From Streptomyces sp. CG 926 (GTDB lineage: Bacteria > Actinomycetota > Actinomycetes > Streptomycetales > Streptomycetaceae), in NCBI RefSeq assembly GCF_003148825.1, contig NZ_QGGZ01000003.1, positions 496,001-560,000 on the forward strand: a DNA stretch of 64,000 nucleotides, read 5' to 3'. The stretch's first letter is position 1, and the number at the start of each line of letters is the position of its first letter. Positions 54,489-62,301 of this stretch are shown piece by piece. The translations under genes and the position numbers were made by a program. Below the pieces are notes generated by a model. It was not told where the DNA came from and did no database searches. It saw nothing but the letters and a program-made list of their open reading frames with translations.

Positions 54489-55874
54489 ATGGATGAGCTT
54501 GCTGAGGACCTGGAACTTCTCCCTGCCACCCGGCGTGCGCTGAGGCACCGGATCGCCGTCGCCCAGAGCGAAGGGCGGGCGCCGTCCGTGGTGGCGGCCG
54601 TCCTGCGGGGCGGGGAGGTGGTCTGGGAGGGCTCGCGGACCTCGGTCGAGGGCCACGGTCCGGACGGTGACGTGCAGTACCGGATCGGTTCGATCACCAA
54701 GACCTTCACGGCGGTCCTCGTGATGCGGCTGCGGGACGAGGGCCTGATCTCGCTCGCCGATCCGCTGGAGAAGCACCTGCCGGGAACCGGCGCGGGGCAG
54801 GTCACCGTCGCTCAACTGCTCTCCCACACCGGCGGATTGGCGGCGGAAACGCCCGGTGAGTGGTGGGAGCGCACTCCCGGCGAGCAGCGGCCCGAGCTCG
54901 GCGACGTGCTGGGGGAGGAGCCCTTCAAGCTGACGCCGGGAACCAGGCACCACTACTCCAACCCCGGTTACACCCTGCTGGGTTCGCTGGTGGAGGCGGT
55001 GCGCGGACGGTCCTGGGAAGAGTCGCTGCGGGCCGAGGTGCTGGAGCCGCTGGGGCTGGAGCGCACGAGCGGACAGCCGCAGGCCCCGCACGCGGGCGGC
55101 TGGGCGGTGCACCCCTGGGCGGACGTGATGATGCCCGAACCGCTGGAGGACCTCGGACTGATGGCCGCGGCCGGCCGGCTGTGGTCCACGACCCGGGACC
55201 TGGCGCGGTTCGCGGCCTTCCTGCTGCGCGGTGACGAGCGCGTCCTGTGCGCCGAGTCCCTACGGGAGATGCGTACGGCTGCCTCGCCCCCGGAGCCCGG
55301 TCTCGCCGAGCACGGCTACGGGCTGGGCCTGCAACTGGCGGGCGTCGGCGGGCGGGGGCTCGTGGGGCACAGCGGATCGCTGCCCGGCTTCGTCGCGGGG
55401 CTGTGGATGAGCGAGGCGGACGACGTGGCTGCGGTGGTGCTGGCGAACTGCACCTCAGGGCTTCCCGCCTCGACGGTGGCCGCGGATCTCGTGGGGATCG
55501 TGGCGGACGCCGAGCCGCGCTTCCCGCGGCCGTGGCGGCCGTTCCTGGAGTCGGACCACGTGCCGCTCGAACTGTGCGGCCCCTGGTACTGGGGGACTTC
55601 GCCCCAGGTGGTGCGCCTGACCGCGGACGGGCTGTTGGAACTGGGGCCGGTGGGCGCCAGTGGCCGCACGGCCCGCTTCCGGGCCGAGCCGGACGGCAGC
55701 TGGACCGGTCTCTTCGGCTACTACGCCGGTGAGACGCTGCGGGCGGTACGCCGTGCCGACGGCTCGGTGAGCCATCTCGACCTGGCGTCCTTCGTGTTCA
55801 CCCGGGAGCCGTACGACGCCGACGCCCCGGTGCCCGGCGGGGTGGACCCGCAGGGCTGGCGGGGCATCGGCTGA
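54489..55874 (+). CDS. Serine hydrolase of the beta-lactamase / D-Ala-D-Ala carboxypeptidase fold
   Basis: The 461-residue protein has the class C-type catalytic set. The nucleophile motif is SITK (68-71) in YRIGSITKTFTAVL, the second motif is YSN (156-158), and HSG is in GHSGSLPGF. No signal peptide is visible, so it appears cytoplasmic and is more likely a peptidase or esterase than a secreted beta-lactamase. ATG 54489 follows dnaB by nine bases without a clear ribosome site, so it may be co-transcribed. The C-terminal 120 residues form an extra beta-rich domain. Confidence 0.88.
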   Translation: MDELAEDLELLPATRRALRHRIAVAQSEGRAPSVVAAVLRGGEVVWEGSRTSVEGHGPDGDVQYRIGSITKTFTAVLVMRLRDEGLISLADPLEKHLPGTGAGQVTVAQLLSHTGGLAAETPGEWWERTPGEQRPELGDVLGEEPFKLTPGTRHHYSNPGYTLLGSLVEAVRGRSWEESLRAEVLEPLGLERTSGQPQAPHAGGWAVHPWADVMMPEPLEDLGLMAAAGRLWSTTRDLARFAAFLLRGDERVLCAESLREMRTAASPPEPGLAEHGYGLGLQLAGVGGRGLVGHSGSLPGFVAGLWMSEADDVAAVVLANCTSGLPASTVAADLVGIVADAEPRFPRPWRPFLESDHVPLELCGPWYWGTSPQVVRLTADGLLELGPVGASGRTARFRAEPDGSWTGLFGYYAGETLRAVRRADGSVSHLDLASFVFTREPYDADAPVPGGVDPQGWRGIG

Positions 55875-55891
55875 CGGCCGGGGCGAGCGGG

Positions 55892-57061
55892 TCAGGCGAC
55901 GAGTTCGCGCTCCAGCGGGGTACGGAAGCGCGGGGTGATCCGGGCCTCTCCCACCCATGCGGCGAGCCGACCGGCCTCGGCGGTGATCGCCTGCTCTGCG
56001 GCCCGGCCGGGGTCGCCCAGCAGCCGCCAGACGATCTCGCCGTCGGGGCGCTGCCCCCAGCCGCCGACGATCTCGCCGTTCCACCACACGGTGGGGCCGA
56101 TGTTGCCGGCGTAGTCGAACAGGGCGCTCCGGTGGGCGGGGTCGAGGTGGAAACCGCGGTCGGCCCAGCCCATGCCGGAGGGATCGAGGCCGGGCAGCAG
56201 AGCCGCCCACGGCTCCGGCGCAGGTTCGGGCCCGGTGTCCCCGGGGCTGACCAGGGCGGTGCTGCCGTCCTCCAGAGCGACCTGGTCGGGGCCCACGGCG
56301 GCAAGGGCCTTGCGGACCTCCGTGAGGGTCCAGCCGGTCCACCACTTGAGGTCGGCCTCGGTGGCGGGCCCGTACGCGTGCAGCCATCGGCGGGCGATCT
56401 CGACGCGGGCCTCGGCTGCGGGTACGGCGGGCCAGGGCTCGGTGTGGACCCAGCGGTACTGACTGGAGGTCCATGAGCCGCGGGGTCGGTCACGGCGGAT
56501 CCGGCCGTCGGCGGCGAGCAGCCGGATGACCCGGGTGGCTACCCCCTGCTCCGCCTCGTACTTCTTGCCGCGGCTGATGGTGATCTTCTGGCGTAGGGCG
56601 GGTACGGCCGCGGACAACTGACTTCCGGTGGAGGGCCCGTGGGCGTCGAGGGCGGCGAGCGCGGCGGCCTCCGCCCCGGCGAGCCACGCGGCGTCGAGAC
56701 CCTGTCCGTCCTCGTCGAGGTGCTTGAGGAGGGTGCGGCGCTCCTTGGCGGCGATCGCGCGGGCCGTGGAGGCGTCGACGTGCGGGGCGAGTTCGGCGGA
56801 GACCGCGAAGAGCGTCCTGCGCATGCTGAGCAGGCGCACGAGGCTTACGTCCTCGTAGAGCGCCCGCTCGATCATGTCCGGGCCACCTGCGGCGAGCCGG
56901 GCACGGGCCGAGAGGAAGACGGTCGCGGCGTCGGTGGCGTGCAGGGCGACGACGGAGTCCGCCGCCTCCGAGACGGTCGCGGCGTGGGCCGAGGGAGCCA
57001 GGCGGTGGCGCCGGCCGAGCCGGTGGCGTCGCTCGGCGGTGGTGACGAGAGGGAGGCTCAT
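55892..57061 (-). CDS. Winged-helix DNA-binding protein of the AlkZ/YcaQ (HTH_42) superfamily
   Basis: ATG 57061 gives 389 residues. N-terminal RHRLAPSAHAATVSEAADSVV is followed by VALHATDAATVFLSARARL and the tandem winged helices with ALRQKITISRGKKYEAEQG and LRRKxW-like TSSQYRWV. The C-terminal barrel contains LLPGLDPSGMGWADRGFHLD and WWNGEIVGGWGQRPDGEI. The superfamily includes AlkZ, a glycosylase for interstrand crosslinks, whose catalytic motif is glutamine-rich (QxQ or QxD). Here the aligned segment appears to read HAT, so glycosylase activity is doubtful. The call is at family level. Confidence 0.8.
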   Translation of the reverse strand: MSLPLVTTAERRHRLGRRHRLAPSAHAATVSEAADSVVALHATDAATVFLSARARLAAGGPDMIERALYEDVSLVRLLSMRRTLFAVSAELAPHVDASTARAIAAKERRTLLKHLDEDGQGLDAAWLAGAEAAALAALDAHGPSTGSQLSAAVPALRQKITISRGKKYEAEQGVATRVIRLLAADGRIRRDRPRGSWTSSQYRWVHTEPWPAVPAAEARVEIARRWLHAYGPATEADLKWWTGWTLTEVRKALAAVGPDQVALEDGSTALVSPGDTGPEPAPEPWAALLPGLDPSGMGWADRGFHLDPAHRSALFDYAGNIGPTVWWNGEIVGGWGQRPDGEIVWRLLGDPGRAAEQAITAEAGRLAAWVGEARITPRFRTPLERELVA

Positions 57062-57117
57062 CCTCCCGATCGTAGGCCGGGCCGCCTCCGCGGCGGCCCG
57101 GCTTGCGGGGGCGTCGT

Positions 57118-57579
57118 TCAGAGTTGGAGCTTGAATCCGACGTGCGAGGCGGTGAAGCCGAGCCGTTCGTAGAAGCGGTGGGCATCGGTCCGGGTCACGT
57201 CCGAAGTCAGCTGCACCAGTGCGCAGTTCTCGGCACGGGACTTCTCGACGGCCCATTCGACGAACCGGGTACCGAGGCCGCTGCCGCGTTCGTCGGCGTG
57301 CACGCGGACGCCCTCGATGATGGACCGGGTGGCCCCCTTGCGGGAGAGCCCCGGGACGATCGTCAGCTGGAGGGTGCCCACGACACGATCGGCGCGGACG
57401 GCGACGACCAGATGTTGGTTCGGGTCGTCGGTGAGGCGCTTCAGGGCCGCGAAGTAGGGGGTCAGGTCGTCCGGGGACTCGCGGGTGGCGCCCAGCGGGT
57501 CGTCGGCCAGCATGGCGACGATGGCGGGCACATCGGCCTCGGTGGCCGGCCGGATGGTCAGCTCGGGAGTGTCGTTCAT
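57118..57579 (-). CDS. GNAT-family N-acetyltransferase
   Basis: ATG 57579 gives 153 residues. The acetyl-CoA loop is VHADERGSGLGTRFVEWAV after the strand RSIIEGVRV, and the C-terminal HRFYERLGFTASHVGFKL is typical. It follows the two-domain GNAT gene by 14 bases in the same direction. The substrate is unknown. Confidence 0.9.
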   Translation of the reverse strand: MNDTPELTIRPATEADVPAIVAMLADDPLGATRESPDDLTPYFAALKRLTDDPNQHLVVAVRADRVVGTLQLTIVPGLSRKGATRSIIEGVRVHADERGSGLGTRFVEWAVEKSRAENCALVQLTSDVTRTDAHRFYERLGFTASHVGFKLQL

Positions 57580-57593
57580 GATGCTTCGTCCTC

Positions 57594-58487
57594 TCAGCCC
57601 GCGGCCACGGTGAGCGGTGCCCACCGGCGGGTCCAGTCGCCGGGCAGGCCGGGGATGTCCCGGGTCATGACGGCGTTGAAGGCCACGGGCGCCAGGCCCC
57701 GGTCCTTGAGCCAGGCGAGAAGTTCCTCGTGCCGTACGTCCACATCGGTACGCAGCTCGCGGCCGGTACCGGCCGCGAGCGCGGTGACCAGGGATTGCGC
57801 GGTCGCGGTGTCATGGGCGATCAGTGGGCCGATGACCTGGGTGTCCATATTGGGCCAGGCCGCGGCGTAGCCGGTGAGCGTGTCGTCTTCGGAGCGGTCC
57901 TCGGCGACGACCAGCCGGTCGGCGAAGGCGGGCAGTCGGGTGATCATGTGCGTGCGGTCGGTGCCGAAGACCTCGGTGTCCAGACGCAGGATCCGGGGCA
58001 GGTCCTCGGCGGTCGCCGGCCGGACCCGGGAAGTCCCGTACGTGGCGGGGGCTCCTTCATGCCGGAAGGCGCCCTTCAGCATCTCGGCGCGGCCGGTGGT
58101 CTCGAAGCCCAGCTCCTCGTACAAGGGGCGCCCGTAGGGAGTGGCGTGCAAGGTGAGGGGGACGCCCTTGAGTACGCCGTCGCAGACGTGGGTCATCAGG
58201 CGGCGGCCCAGACCTTGGCGGGCGAATCGGTCGGCGACGAGAACCATCCCGATGGCGGCGAGCTCCGGTCCGGCATGCGATTCGCCGTAGCGGGTGACGA
58301 CGCACGCGGCCGCGAGCCCCCGGCCGTCCGGGGCGTCGACGCCGTAGCCGTTTCCTGCGGTGAGGAGCAGACGCCACTTGTGTTCCTCGCGGAGCCATCC
58401 GCGATCTTCGGACAGGTCGGCGCAGCGGCGGAGATCATCCGCGGTCAGCGCCCGGATCGGTAGATCGGTGATGTGTGGTGGTGTCAC
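57594..58487 (-). CDS. Two-domain GNAT acetyltransferase
   Basis: The 297-residue protein has an N-terminal GNAT domain with IGMVLVADRFARQGLGRRLM and YGRPLYEELGFETTGRAEML. A second GNAT-like half (about 155-297, RVRPATAEDLPRILRLDTEV then LTGYAAAWPNMDTQVIGPLI) resembles the acetyltransf_18 class and lacks an obvious acetyl-CoA loop. It probably acetylates a small amine. It heads the leftward GNAT-GNAT-HTH_42 gene group. Three parS sites lie just upstream. Confidence 0.88.
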   Translation of the reverse strand: MTPPHITDLPIRALTADDLRRCADLSEDRGWLREEHKWRLLLTAGNGYGVDAPDGRGLAAACVVTRYGESHAGPELAAIGMVLVADRFARQGLGRRLMTHVCDGVLKGVPLTLHATPYGRPLYEELGFETTGRAEMLKGAFRHEGAPATYGTSRVRPATAEDLPRILRLDTEVFGTDRTHMITRLPAFADRLVVAEDRSEDDTLTGYAAAWPNMDTQVIGPLIAHDTATAQSLVTALAAGTGRELRTDVDVRHEELLAWLKDRGLAPVAFNAVMTRDIPGLPGDWTRRWAPLTVAAG

Positions 58488-58541
58488 CTGTCCCAGACTG
58501 GATCATGGACCGGGAGTCGTCCAGAGGGTTTGTGGGTGGAT

Positions 58542-58555
58542 GTTTCACGTGAAAC
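58542..58555. promoter_or_regulatory. parS: parS site 10
   Basis: A perfect GTTTCACGTGAAAC in the gap between the divergent GNAT and HAD genes. Confidence 0.97.
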
Positions 58556-58587
58556 ACCAGGTGCCCCGGCCCGGGGCGCCGGGCGAT

Positions 58588-58601
58588 GTTTCACGTGAAA
58601 C
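58588..58601. promoter_or_regulatory. parS: parS site 11
   Basis: A perfect GTTTCACGTGAAAC, centred 46 bases from site 10 and 19 bases from site 12. Confidence 0.97.
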
Positions 58602-58606
58602 GCGGT

Positions 58607-58620
58607 GTTTCACGTGAAAC
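58607..58620. promoter_or_regulatory. parS: parS site 12
   Basis: A perfect GTTTCACGTGAAAC ending 22 bases before the HAD gene start. Confidence 0.97.
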
Positions 58621-58642
58621 GCAGCGGCTAGCCTCGTTGGCT

Positions 58643-59293
58643 ATGACCCTCCTGCACCTCTTCGATCTCGACGGGACGCTGATGTACGGCTCGTCCTCGC
58701 CGGTCGAGATCTCCCGGCAGCTCGGGCTGAGCGCCGAGATCGCCGAACTGGAACGGGCCTTCGGCGCGCAGAAGATGAGGCCGCACCAGTTCTCGGTGGC
58801 CGCCCACGCGCTCTGGGCCGATCTGACACCCGCGCACGTACGGGCGGCGTTCGACGGGGCTCCCTGGCTCGCGGGCATCCGGGACGTGTGGCAGGAGATC
58901 CGGGAACGCGGGGACCACTGCGCGGTGATCTCCCTGTCTCCGTCGTTCTTCGTGGAGCTGCTGCTGGAGTGGGGTGCGGATGCCGCGCACGGCTCCGTCT
59001 TCCCGGAGGTTCCGTTCACCCGACCGGTGGAGGAGTCCGGGATCCTCACGCCCGAGGGCAAGGTCATGGTGGCGGACCGGCTCTGCGCGCAGTTCGGTGT
59101 GAGCCGGGACGACTGCGTCGCCTACGGGGATTCGGTGACCGACGCCTTGCTCTTCGATGTGGTGCCGGTTTCCGTGGCGGTCAATGCGCGGCCTTTCCTG
59201 GCCGAGCGGGCGACTCATGTCTACGAGGGCCGGGATCTGCGGGAGGCATACCAGCTCGTGGGGCTGACGCGCCCGGGAGTTGACGCATCTTAG
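58643..59293 (+). CDS. HAD-superfamily hydrolase (phosphoserine-phosphatase-like)
   Basis: ATG 58643 is used; the longer frame to 58586 reads through two parS sites. The 216-residue protein has the four HAD motifs: DLDGTLM (about 8-14), S/T in VISLSPSF, K in PEGKVMVADRL, and GDSVTDALLF. The small helical cap fits type I, as in the SerB-like subgroup. It probably hydrolyses a small phosphate ester. parS 12 occupies the place where the promoter or ribosome site would be, and no strong ribosome site is seen. Confidence 0.9.
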   Translation: MTLLHLFDLDGTLMYGSSSPVEISRQLGLSAEIAELERAFGAQKMRPHQFSVAAHALWADLTPAHVRAAFDGAPWLAGIRDVWQEIRERGDHCAVISLSPSFFVELLLEWGADAAHGSVFPEVPFTRPVEESGILTPEGKVMVADRLCAQFGVSRDDCVAYGDSVTDALLFDVVPVSVAVNARPFLAERATHVYEGRDLREAYQLVGLTRPGVDAS

Positions 59294-59435
59294 GAGGAAA
59301 GTGGGTTCGAAACGCGGATTTTCCGCATTTCCCCGCAGCCCTCTGGGCCGGCCGGCACGCTGTGAAACCCGGAACCACGGATTCACAGGCCGTGGCGTGT
59401 GCAGACCGACCGAGATGCTCGAAGCGAGGCACCGC

Positions 59436-60623
59436 ATGGACGCTCCGCCCACCAGATCGGCCAGACGCGAATCGGCCCGGATATCCGGCGAGGGCGGTGC
59501 GATCGAGCCCTCACCGGATGCCGTACTCATCCGCCGGACCCTCGCGGAGATCGCCCCCGTCGCCGACAAGGTGACCTCGTACTTCTACGCTCTGGTCTTC
59601 ACCGGGCACCCTGAAGTGCGCGGTATGTTCCCCGCCGCCATGGACGTGCAGCGGGACCGCCTGCTGAAGGCGCTGCTGACCGCGGCCGAGCACATCGACA
59701 ATCCAGCCGTCCTCGTCCCCTACCTACGCCGACTGGGCGCCGGGCATCGCAAGTACGGCACGATGGCCGGTCATTACCCGGCGGTCGGCGAAGCCCTCGT
59801 AGGGGCACTGGCCCGCTACGCGCACACCAGCTGGGGGCCGGAGGCACAGGCCGCCTGGGTACGCGCGTACACCGCGATCTCCCAGATCATGATCGACGCG
59901 GCGGCGGAGGAAGAGGTGAAGGCCCCGGCGTGGTGGAACGCCGAGGTGGTCTCCCACGATCTGCGGACCCCGGACATCGCGGTGCTGACGGTCCGCCCCG
60001 ACCAGCCCTACGCCTTCCTCGCCGGCCAGTACACGAGCCTGGAGACCCCGTGGTGGCCGAGGGTATGGCGGCACTACTCCTTCGCCTCGGCTCCGCGCGC
60101 CGACGGACTGCTGTCCTTCCACGTCAAGGCCGTTCCGGCGGGCTGGGTCTCCAACGCGCTGGTGCGGCACGCCCGCCCGGGAGACGTCCTGCGCCTGGGA
60201 CCGCCGGCCGGGTCGATGGTGGTGGACCACACCACGGACAACGGCATGCTGTGCCTGGGCGGTGGCACGGGGATCGCGCCGATCAAGGCGCTCATCGAGG
60301 ACGTGGCCGAACACGGCGAGCGGCGGCCGGTCGAGGTGTTCTTCGGTGCCCGCAGCGACAGCGACCTCTACGACAAGGACACGCTGCTGGGGCTCCAGCG
60401 CTCCCACCCGTGGCTGTCGGTGCGCCCGGTGGTCGGCGACGGGCTGGCCGGACAGCTGCCGCACGCGGTGGGTGAGCACGGGCCGTGGAGCTCGTACGAC
60501 GCCTTCATCTCCGGGCCGCCCGCGATGATCCGCAGCGGAGTGGACGAGCTCGTGCGGATCGGCATCCCCTGCGAGCGGATCCGGCACGACGCGGTGGAGG
60601 AACTCGCCGGCATCGCCGGCTGA
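59436..60623 (+). CDS. hmp: Flavohemoglobin (nitric oxide dioxygenase)
   Basis: ATG 59436 with GCGAGG upstream gives 395 residues; ATG 59414 and a longer frame are possible. A 25-residue N-terminal extension precedes the globin domain, with distal tyrosine in SYFYALVF and proximal histidine H104 in RRLGAGHRKYG. The FAD-binding barrel contains RHYSFAS, and the NAD-binding domain has GGGTGIAPIKAL. It oxidises NO to nitrate. The region before it contains an inverted repeat GCGGA-TTT-TCCGC (59314-59326). Confidence 0.93.
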   Translation: MDAPPTRSARRESARISGEGGAIEPSPDAVLIRRTLAEIAPVADKVTSYFYALVFTGHPEVRGMFPAAMDVQRDRLLKALLTAAEHIDNPAVLVPYLRRLGAGHRKYGTMAGHYPAVGEALVGALARYAHTSWGPEAQAAWVRAYTAISQIMIDAAAEEEVKAPAWWNAEVVSHDLRTPDIAVLTVRPDQPYAFLAGQYTSLETPWWPRVWRHYSFASAPRADGLLSFHVKAVPAGWVSNALVRHARPGDVLRLGPPAGSMVVDHTTDNGMLCLGGGTGIAPIKALIEDVAEHGERRPVEVFFGARSDSDLYDKDTLLGLQRSHPWLSVRPVVGDGLAGQLPHAVGEHGPWSSYDAFISGPPAMIRSGVDELVRIGIPCERIRHDAVEELAGIAG

Positions 60624-60649
60624 GACCGGAGGCAGCCCGCCGGTCTCAG
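60620..60649. terminator. Bidirectional hairpin terminator
   Basis: CTGAGACCGG and CCGGTCTCAG form a ten-base perfect stem with a ten-base loop, overlapping the flavohemoglobin stop and eight bases beyond the stop of the opposing Nudix gene. Confidence 0.8.
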
Positions 60650-60656
60650 GCCGGCC

Positions 60657-61136
60657 TCAGCCCAGGTCGGGAGCGTGCATGGCGCGGACACCCTCGATGT
60701 TGCCGTCGAGATAGTGCCGCAGGGACAGCGGGACGAGGTGGACGGCGGCGATGCCCACCCGGCTGAAGGGCACGCGGACGATCTCGTACTCGCCCTCGGG
60801 CTCGTCGACCTCGGGGCCGTGCCGCAGGCTCGGGTCCATCGATTCGAGGCGGCAGACGAAGAAGTGCTGCACCTTCACACCGGTCACCCCTCCGTCGGCG
60901 ATGTGCTCGACGGTGTCGACGAAGCAGGGCACCACATCGGTGATCTTCGCGCCGAGTTCTTCGTGGACCTCCCGGTGGAGAGCGTCGACGACGGTGGAGT
61001 CCGAGAGCTCCACTCCCCCGCCGGGGGTGAGCCAGTACGGGTCGACGCCGGGCCTGGTGCGTTTGATGAGGATCAGGTCGTCACCGTCGAGCAGGATCGC
61101 GCGGGCGGTGCGTTTGACCACGGGACGTTCGGTCAT
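60657..61136 (-). CDS. Nudix-family hydrolase
   Basis: ATG 61136 gives 159 residues; the frame extends to 61178 without support. The Nudix box is GGGVELSDSTVVDALHREV followed by HEELGA: the REV-x-EELG half is intact, but the glutamate expected in G-x5-E reads Ser, so activity could be reduced or altered. It would hydrolyse a nucleoside-diphosphate-linked compound. It converges on the flavohemoglobin gene. Confidence 0.87.
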   Translation of the reverse strand: MTERPVVKRTARAILLDGDDLILIKRTRPGVDPYWLTPGGGVELSDSTVVDALHREVHEELGAKITDVVPCFVDTVEHIADGGVTGVKVQHFFVCRLESMDPSLRHGPEVDEPEGEYEIVRVPFSRVGIAAVHLVPLSLRHYLDGNIEGVRAMHAPDLG

Positions 61137-61207
61137 GGGAGAAGAGTGGCCCACCACTCCGCTTCTGAAACGCGCCACGGCCGGAAAAGGGTCGAGTCAC
61201 CGTCGAC

Positions 61208-62113
61208 TCACCAGTGCGTCGCGGCATCCAGCAGCCGCTCGTGCGCCCGGGCCAGGTGGGCGAGGGCCAGGCTTCCGGTCCGCGCGACCAGGAACCAGGT
61301 ACGCAGCGGCGGCACCGCAGGCTCCGCCAACGCCACGATCCGACCGCTGTCCAGGGCGTCCTGGCACAGGTAGCGGGGCAGGACGGCGAGCCCGGCGCCG
61401 GCTCGTACGCATTCCAGTACGGCCCGCAGGTCCGGCACGACCACGGTGGCGGCCAGGGACCTGGCATCGGGCAGGGTGTCGAAGACGGCGGCCCAGTAGC
61501 GGGTGACGAGCGGCAGGCTCTCATGGACCTCGACCAGGGGGATGCCGTCCAGGGCGGCGCAGCCCTCCTCGCGCAGCCGGTCCATGTCGACGAGCGCCGC
61601 CCAGTAGGGCGCGGCGACCAGGACGTGCTCCTCGTCGCACAGCGCGGTGGCGGTGAAGAGCCCGCCCCGGGGGTGGGCGGTGGTGACGACGAGGTCGTGA
61701 TGGCCGCCGGCGAGCCCGTTGAGGGTGGCCTCGGCATCGGTCTGCGGGGTGGCACGCAGAGTGTGCCCCTGGCCGACCAGGAGGGCGAGGGCCGGGAGTA
61801 CGCGCAGGCACAGGAACTCGGGGGACCCGGCGACGTGCAGGGTGCGTAACGCACCGGCGGCCTCGCGCTCGGTCTCGGTGATCCGCAACAGGGCGTCGAG
61901 GTGCGGGGCGGCCTTGTGGGCCAGCTCGTCGCCGACGGCGGTGGGGGTGACGCCACGGGCCCGGCGGTGGAAGAGCGGGCGCCCCAACTGTCGTTCCAGA
62001 GTGCGGATCTGCGAGGTCACGGCGGGCTGCGACAGTCCGAGGAGGGCGGCCGCGCGGGTGAACGAGCCCGCCCGGTGGACGGCGACGAAGGTGCGCAGCA
62101 GGGTCAGGTCCAT
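61208..62113 (-). CDS. LysR-family transcriptional regulator
   Basis: ATG 62113 gives 301 residues. The N-terminal winged helix is LLRTFVAVHRAGSFTRAAAL with LSQPAVTSQIRTLERQLG (about 27-45). The effector domain contains PLVEVHESLPLVTRYWAAV and CVRAGAGLAVLPRYL. Codon 89 is TTA (61849-61847), so full expression should need the bldA tRNA. An AT-rich stretch upstream (62140-62151, CTATAAATATGT) may be its own binding site. The target is unknown; the next upstream gene on the same strand is the PLP enzyme. Confidence 0.93.
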   Translation of the reverse strand: MDLTLLRTFVAVHRAGSFTRAAALLGLSQPAVTSQIRTLERQLGRPLFHRRARGVTPTAVGDELAHKAAPHLDALLRITETEREAAGALRTLHVAGSPEFLCLRVLPALALLVGQGHTLRATPQTDAEATLNGLAGGHHDLVVTTAHPRGGLFTATALCDEEHVLVAAPYWAALVDMDRLREEGCAALDGIPLVEVHESLPLVTRYWAAVFDTLPDARSLAATVVVPDLRAVLECVRAGAGLAVLPRYLCQDALDSGRIVALAEPAVPPLRTWFLVARTGSLALAHLARAHERLLDAATHW

Positions 62114-62239
62114 CGCTGCACCTTTCGGTGGGGGCCTACAACTATAAATATGTGGATAGGTCCCTGTCGTTACCGTGATTGGACTCTGACGCAGAGTCAA
62201 TTAGCCTTGTCGCGTGGTTCTTCGCGCGCGGAACCCGGG

Positions 62240-62274
62240 GCGGTCCGAGCCACCAGGGGGGAGGCTCGGACCGC
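62240..62274. terminator. Hairpin terminator after the PLP enzyme gene
   Basis: GCGGTCCGAGCC and GGCTCGGACCGC are 12-base perfect arms with an 11-base loop, 28 bases past the leftward stop at 62302. Confidence 0.85.
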
Positions 62275-62301
62275 TTCTCGATGACGACGGCCGGTCCCGG
62301 T

